Below are positions 60,601 through 64,000 of a stretch of 64,000 nt of DNA, in pieces. The position numbers and the translations under genes were made by a program. Origin of the DNA: Brachionus manjavacas (Eukaryota > Rotifera > Eurotatoria > Ploima > Brachionidae); contig JAHQIY010000013.1 in assembly GCA_019054805.1 (NCBI GenBank), positions 2,108,001 to 2,172,000 on the forward strand, in the 5' to 3' direction. Positions within the stretch are counted from its first letter, which is position 1. Each line of letters begins with the position of its first letter. Under the pieces are notes generated by a model. That model saw nothing but the letters and a program-made list of their open reading frames with translations, was not told the origin of the DNA and searched no databases.

Positions 60601-61534
60601 ATTCAAAAATTAACAAAATTCAAATAAAATGTTTAGGTCAACTGAACTTTTAAATTGTAATTGAAAGTCAAAATTTAGAAAAACAACTTTTAATATTCCT
60701 TTACAGTTGCTTGTGAGGTTTTGTTTAGATTCAAATTGTTTACATTTTATTTTCACCAGTACGATATGCCTTGGAAAATTAATTTTCTTTTTGTAAGATT
60801 ATGAATGTTTTTAAGCAAAAAAAATGTTTATAATGCAAGTATGCGGAAAAGATTATTTGGTTCACTGGAAAGATTTTTAAGTATGATAAAACAACTAACC
60901 CGTAGTATAAAGATTCTTATTAAAAGACGAAAAAATACACCAAAAAGATTTACAGATAATTATAATTTATTTGTCCAGAATAAAATTGAAACAGTTTATA
61001 AAAATTTTTGATTTTATCATTTAGTTGAAAAGACAGTTATGGAACAACCCGGGAACTTGATACACATTCATTTAAAAGATTCCGGTGGTTATCAATAAAA
61101 TTCAAGTTTAACAAAAAAAATTTATTTAATCGAAATAATAACTTAATGTTTCTAAATATAATAATTTAATTTCATAAGCTATAAAAGTTATATCCTTTCT
61201 AAATTTCCTTTTATTTCCAAAATCTTTCAAGAACAGAACAAAAATTTAAATAAGTTGTCTTAGAAAAATTTATGTCAAAAAAAGGAAAATTATTCAGTCT
61301 AAGAGTTGAAATTCAAATCAGTTTTTTTAGTCATCATAATAGCAAATCTCTAGTTTAGAAGATATTACATACAAAGTTAAGAAAATTGTTATAATCTTTT
61401 AAAAAAAAATTTTTTTGGATAGAAAATAGAAATTTTTTGCTGCATTTTCATTTAAATCAAATTGAATTTAAATTGTTTAAATGCATTAAAAATTCTAAAA
61501 TGATAAATTTATTTAAAAAAAAAAATTAATTGAA
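57691..61534. other. Long gene-poor stretch, nothing identified
   Basis: 3.8 kb, very A+T-rich. The frame 60805-61011 (MRKRLFGSLERFLSMIKQLT...) is basic and without a recognised family or splice context; 59945-60205 (-) is Lys/Phe low-complexity. No promoter elements of MGMT could be singled out. Confidence 0.5.
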
Positions 61535-62047
61535 ATGAAAAATTGTGATGGCAAAACAAAAAATTGTACCATCTCAATACCAATAGGTTTATTGAGTGTA
61601 GTTTCGTGTGAAACCGGACTTCATAGCATTAAGTTTAAGCATTTCGATGTCAATTATAATCATGAGGTAAAAGTTCTAGATGAAAGCCCGACTATTCCTT
61701 TAATGGAACTCCAAAACTATTTACAAAACTATTTTTCAAAAATGACTTTAACTAACTTAGAAGATTACATTTGCTGGTCCAAAGTATGCAAACGGGGTTC
61801 ATTTAGCGAAAGCGTTCTAAAAAAGCTGCTCACAATTAGTTTTAGTGAGAAAATTACGTACAAAAATTTGGCAATTTTGTGCGGCAATGCTAATTCACAG
61901 AGAGCAGTGGGCAGTGTGATGAGAAAAAACCCAATTTGTCTGGTAATTCCATGTCACCGGGTTGTAAAGGCAAATAATAAGATAGGCAATTACACTGGTG
62001 GAGTGGAAATTAAAAAATGGTTACTAGAATTCGAGGAACTTAAGTAA
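61535..62047 (+). CDS. MGMT: O6-methylguanine-DNA methyltransferase
   Basis: Repairs O6-alkylguanine by transferring the alkyl group to its own cysteine in a single-use reaction. An intronless frame of 170 residues starts at ATG 61535. The active-site motif IPCHRVV is complete (Cys140). The helix-turn-helix carries the arginine finger NSQRAVGSVM (Arg123) and the preceding ITYKNLAILCG; MRKNP supplies the Asn of the hinge. The glycine-containing C-terminal IGNYTGGVEIKKWLLEFE is as in the family. The N-terminal domain is shorter and weaker than in human MGMT (207 aa). All catalytic residues I can check are present, so it should be active. AATAAA follows the stop by 21 nt. The gene converges with the coiled-coil gene, about 80 nt between stops. 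Confidence 0.95.
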   Translation: MKNCDGKTKNCTISIPIGLLSVVSCETGLHSIKFKHFDVNYNHEVKVLDESPTIPLMELQNYLQNYFSKMTLTNLEDYICWSKVCKRGSFSESVLKKLLTISFSEKITYKNLAILCGNANSQRAVGSVMRKNPICLVIPCHRVVKANNKIGNYTGGVEIKKWLLEFEELK

Positions 62048-62067
62048 ATAGACTTAAATTTATTGAA

Positions 62068-62073
62068 AATAAA
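62068..62073 (+). terminator. AATAAA poly(A) signal of MGMT
   Basis: AATAAA 21 nt after the MGMT stop. In DNA of this composition the hexamer is common, but its position fits. Confidence 0.5.
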
Positions 62074-62103
62074 TATTTGTAAAATTTTAAGAAAAGTTTC
62101 TTT

Positions 62104-62109
62104 TTTATT
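62104..62109 (-). terminator. AATAAA poly(A) signal of the coiled-coil gene
   Basis: TTTATT on +, i.e. AATAAA on -, 18 nt past the stop at 62128. With the MGMT signal at 62068 it implies overlapping or abutting 3' ends of the two convergent genes. Confidence 0.45.
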
Positions 62110-62127
62110 TTAATAAAAATTGACGAT

Positions 62128-63473
62128 TTATTTTGCCTGAATCAGCTCGACATCATCAAAATATTCTTCTTTTAATTGATGCATTTCTAGCTCATCTACT
62201 ATTTGATTTTCGTCTTGATCAAGATTTCCGGACAATCGGCTGGGAACTGTAATAGAAAGTGAAGGCTTTGGCTCAGAGTTTCGAGCACTATTAATCGATG
62301 GCTTAAACAACAAAAATTTAATTAAAAACTAATTTATTTTTTATGACTAAATATTTACCAAAACTGTTTTAGTGGATATTCTTGCATCGTTTGTTTGCTG
62401 AAACTGCTGTTGTAAACTGGGAGCCTGATTCATCTAAGAACAAAATAAAACAATATTTTAAAATTTTATTTTTTCAAATATTTACAGTATAAGCCACTGA
62501 CGCATAAGCTAAATGAGCTGATTGCTTTTGTAGGCTTTGTCTAAGGTACATTTCATGTTTAATTGCATGTAAACTTCCATTTGAATATTAAAAAAAGTTA
62601 GCTTAGTGTATTTAGTCGATTACCTGTCTTTTAAAATATCAAATTTTTTTTCCCAAGTCTCATTGTTGCGATGCATTTCTCTTTTGAGACGATTTATTTC
62701 TGATTTTAGGTAAGCCTCGTTTGACTTTAATTTGGCAATCAATTCGTTGTCTCTGCTGGCAGCCGACTTGGCAAAAGAGAGCTCTCTTTCTTTATCCCTC
62801 TGGATTGATTCAGCAATAGATAGCTGTTCTTTGCGCATACTTTCTTCTTCCATTTTTTTGCTCTTTTTCATTCTTTCCAATTCTTTGTCCTTTTCGACCC
62901 TTTCTCTTTCTAGAGCCTCTTGTTGTTGCCTCAGCATCTCCTGGTACTCTTCTTCTTGCCTTTTTCTTTCTTCCATCAGCTCATTTTCTTGCTGTTTTTG
63001 CATTATTTGTTGCTGTTTGAGTTCTTGTTTTGCCGCGCTCATTATCTGCTCGGTTGATTCCTTCATTTTTTCATTAAATTTTGTCTCCATAGCTATCTTT
63101 TGCTTCTCAAACTCTTTTTTCATTTTGTTTTTTTCCTGCTCGGATTTTGCTCTAAACTCGTTAAACTCTTTGCTAATCTGTGGAAAAAAATTATTATTTT
63201 TTAATCAACTCTGATTAGTTCTGTCTCACTTCTTCATTCTGAATTTGCTCTTTTTCTATCTGTGTTTGTAGATTGGTTATATCCGAGTCTAGAAAGCTAG
63301 CTTTAGACAATTCCGAATTGAATTGTAGTGAAATTACTTAATCTTTCTGTCTCTTCTTCTTTGAGATTTAGGGCTTCTTCCAAGCGCTGAATTCTTTTCT
63401 GCTGATTAGTGTTATTTTCTTGAAAGCTGCTTTTTTCTGCTTCTAGTTCCTCGATTTTCCTATCGTTTTCAAT
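62128..63473 (-). CDS. Coiled-coil protein, six exons visible, 5' end not located
   Basis: Exons 63338-63473, 63230-63300, 62624-63177, 62486-62573, 62359-62433 and 62128-62301 join with consistent phases (1, 0, 2, 0, 0). Introns are 37, 52, 50, 52 and 57 nt, all GT-AG. They give about 365 residues. The first three exons are nearly continuous coiled coil rich in Glu, Lys and Gln (MEERKRQEEEYQEMLRQQQE, DKELERMKKSKKMEEESMRK). The next exons hold a more conserved-looking segment, ETWEKKFDILKDSLHAIKHE then MYLRQSLQKQSAHLAYASVA, before a polar tail ending DDVELIQAK. This segment faintly recalls C10orf67-type coiled-coil proteins, but that is from memory and not firm. No ATG is seen; the first exon starts at an acceptor, so the gene begins upstream of 63473, perhaps beyond the window. 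Confidence 0.85.
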
Positions 63474-64000
63474 CTAATTTAAACAAGGAAATTTTAAATA
63501 ATTATTCAAAAAAAAATCTTAAAGCGCTTCTTGAATAAAGCTCTGATCGAGTGACGTCACACATGCATTTAGATCATATCATTTTAATTAATTTTGATAA
63601 GATTTATTAATTTAGTGATTATCTGAAGATCCTAAAAATTTAAATTTCATAACAACAATTGAATGGAATAAAAGAGGCAGAATAATAATTTCCTTCAATT
63701 AAATAAAGGCATAAAATTTTTCTTTTATTTTATTTTTCAGTTTGAATTCTAATCATATTTAAAAAAATTACTCTAAAAGCGATAAATTAGCCAAATATTT
63801 GCAAATAGTTGAAAACTTGACATTTTTAATTAGATTGTCATTTTTAATTTTTTTTCCGATTTAAATAAACACATTAGATAATTCAATGAAATGCGTTAAT
63901 AATTATAAAATTTAAATTACGAACTATTTTTTTAGATCAAAACAAAAATAAATTTCCTTAAACTAGATTTCATTTTACTTGTTACATAGAATCACAGCCA
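63474..64000. other. Intron or 5' flank of the coiled-coil gene
   Basis: If the gene continues past the window this is an intron of at least 527 nt, long for this gene. No exon with coding character was seen here. Confidence 0.45.

Noticed and set aside
60805-61011. 68-codon basic open frame on +
   Set aside because: No splice context, no family, in A+T-rich DNA; not enough to call a gene.
62732-63214. 160-codon Ser-rich open frame on + opposite the coiled-coil gene
   Set aside because: Complement of Glu/Lys/Gln-rich coiled-coil codons.

Overview
The window is eukaryotic nuclear DNA from an animal. It is strongly A+T-rich, with protein genes split by very short GT-AG introns (37-57 nt where exons join cleanly) and long stretches packed with decayed transposons. 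Metazoan genes include class I ARF, BicD, UVSSA, S-adenosylmethionine synthetase and MGMT. Base composition, tiny introns, an LRR protein of this style and the mix of LINE, mariner and hAT elements suggest a monogonont rotifer of the Brachionus type. That is an inference from overall character, not from a marker gene.

Layout. 1-1015 holds the 3' end of a UVSSA gene (+). 2.5-8.5 kb is a transposon pile: two degraded LINEs on +, a third on - that carries a later 91-bp LINE tail between 16-bp target duplications, and a tRNA-derived SINE with 12-bp target duplications. ARF1 (-) is at 9158-9760. 11.7-15.6 kb holds MITE copies, a broken hAT transposase and a further candidate element. A leucine-rich-repeat protein (-) is at 16.6-17.9 kb and an unrecognised three-exon, 212-aa gene (-) at 21.5-22.3 kb. 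BicD (+) spans 26.2-32.9 kb with one 4.67-kb intron full of repeats. A protein with three CCHC fingers of UBZ4 spacing (-) lies at 33.3-34.2 kb, a VWA-domain protein (+) at 35.4-36.4 kb and a dead 1270-bp mariner with both ends at 37.3-38.6 kb. S-adenosylmethionine synthetase (-) is at 40.0-41.3 kb. 42.6-48.8 kb is again transposon-rich (a GC-rich LINE fragment, a pogo-like end, an internally deleted DDE element, a hAT MITE with 8-bp duplications) around an ankyrin-repeat gene (-). Two closely spaced - strand genes of unknown function lie at 49.9-51.7 kb. 51.7-61.5 kb is nearly gene-free. MGMT (+) and a six-exon coiled-coil gene (-) converge at 62.1 kb; the latter may extend past the window.

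The genes are not organised as one pathway. They are dispersed housekeeping genes (vesicle traffic, dynein cargo adaptation, DNA repair, methyl-donor synthesis). UVSSA, MGMT and possibly the UBZ4-like protein are linked to DNA repair, but they lie tens of kb apart and no joint function is implied. I found no convincing new molecular system. The best-supported novelties are several small inverted-repeat element families whose ends and target duplications can be read directly, and a pair of genes only 77 nt apart with no visible splice acceptor between them. I saw no CRISPR array, rRNA or free-standing tRNA gene. Splice sites were assigned by eye from GT/AG and reading-frame continuity.
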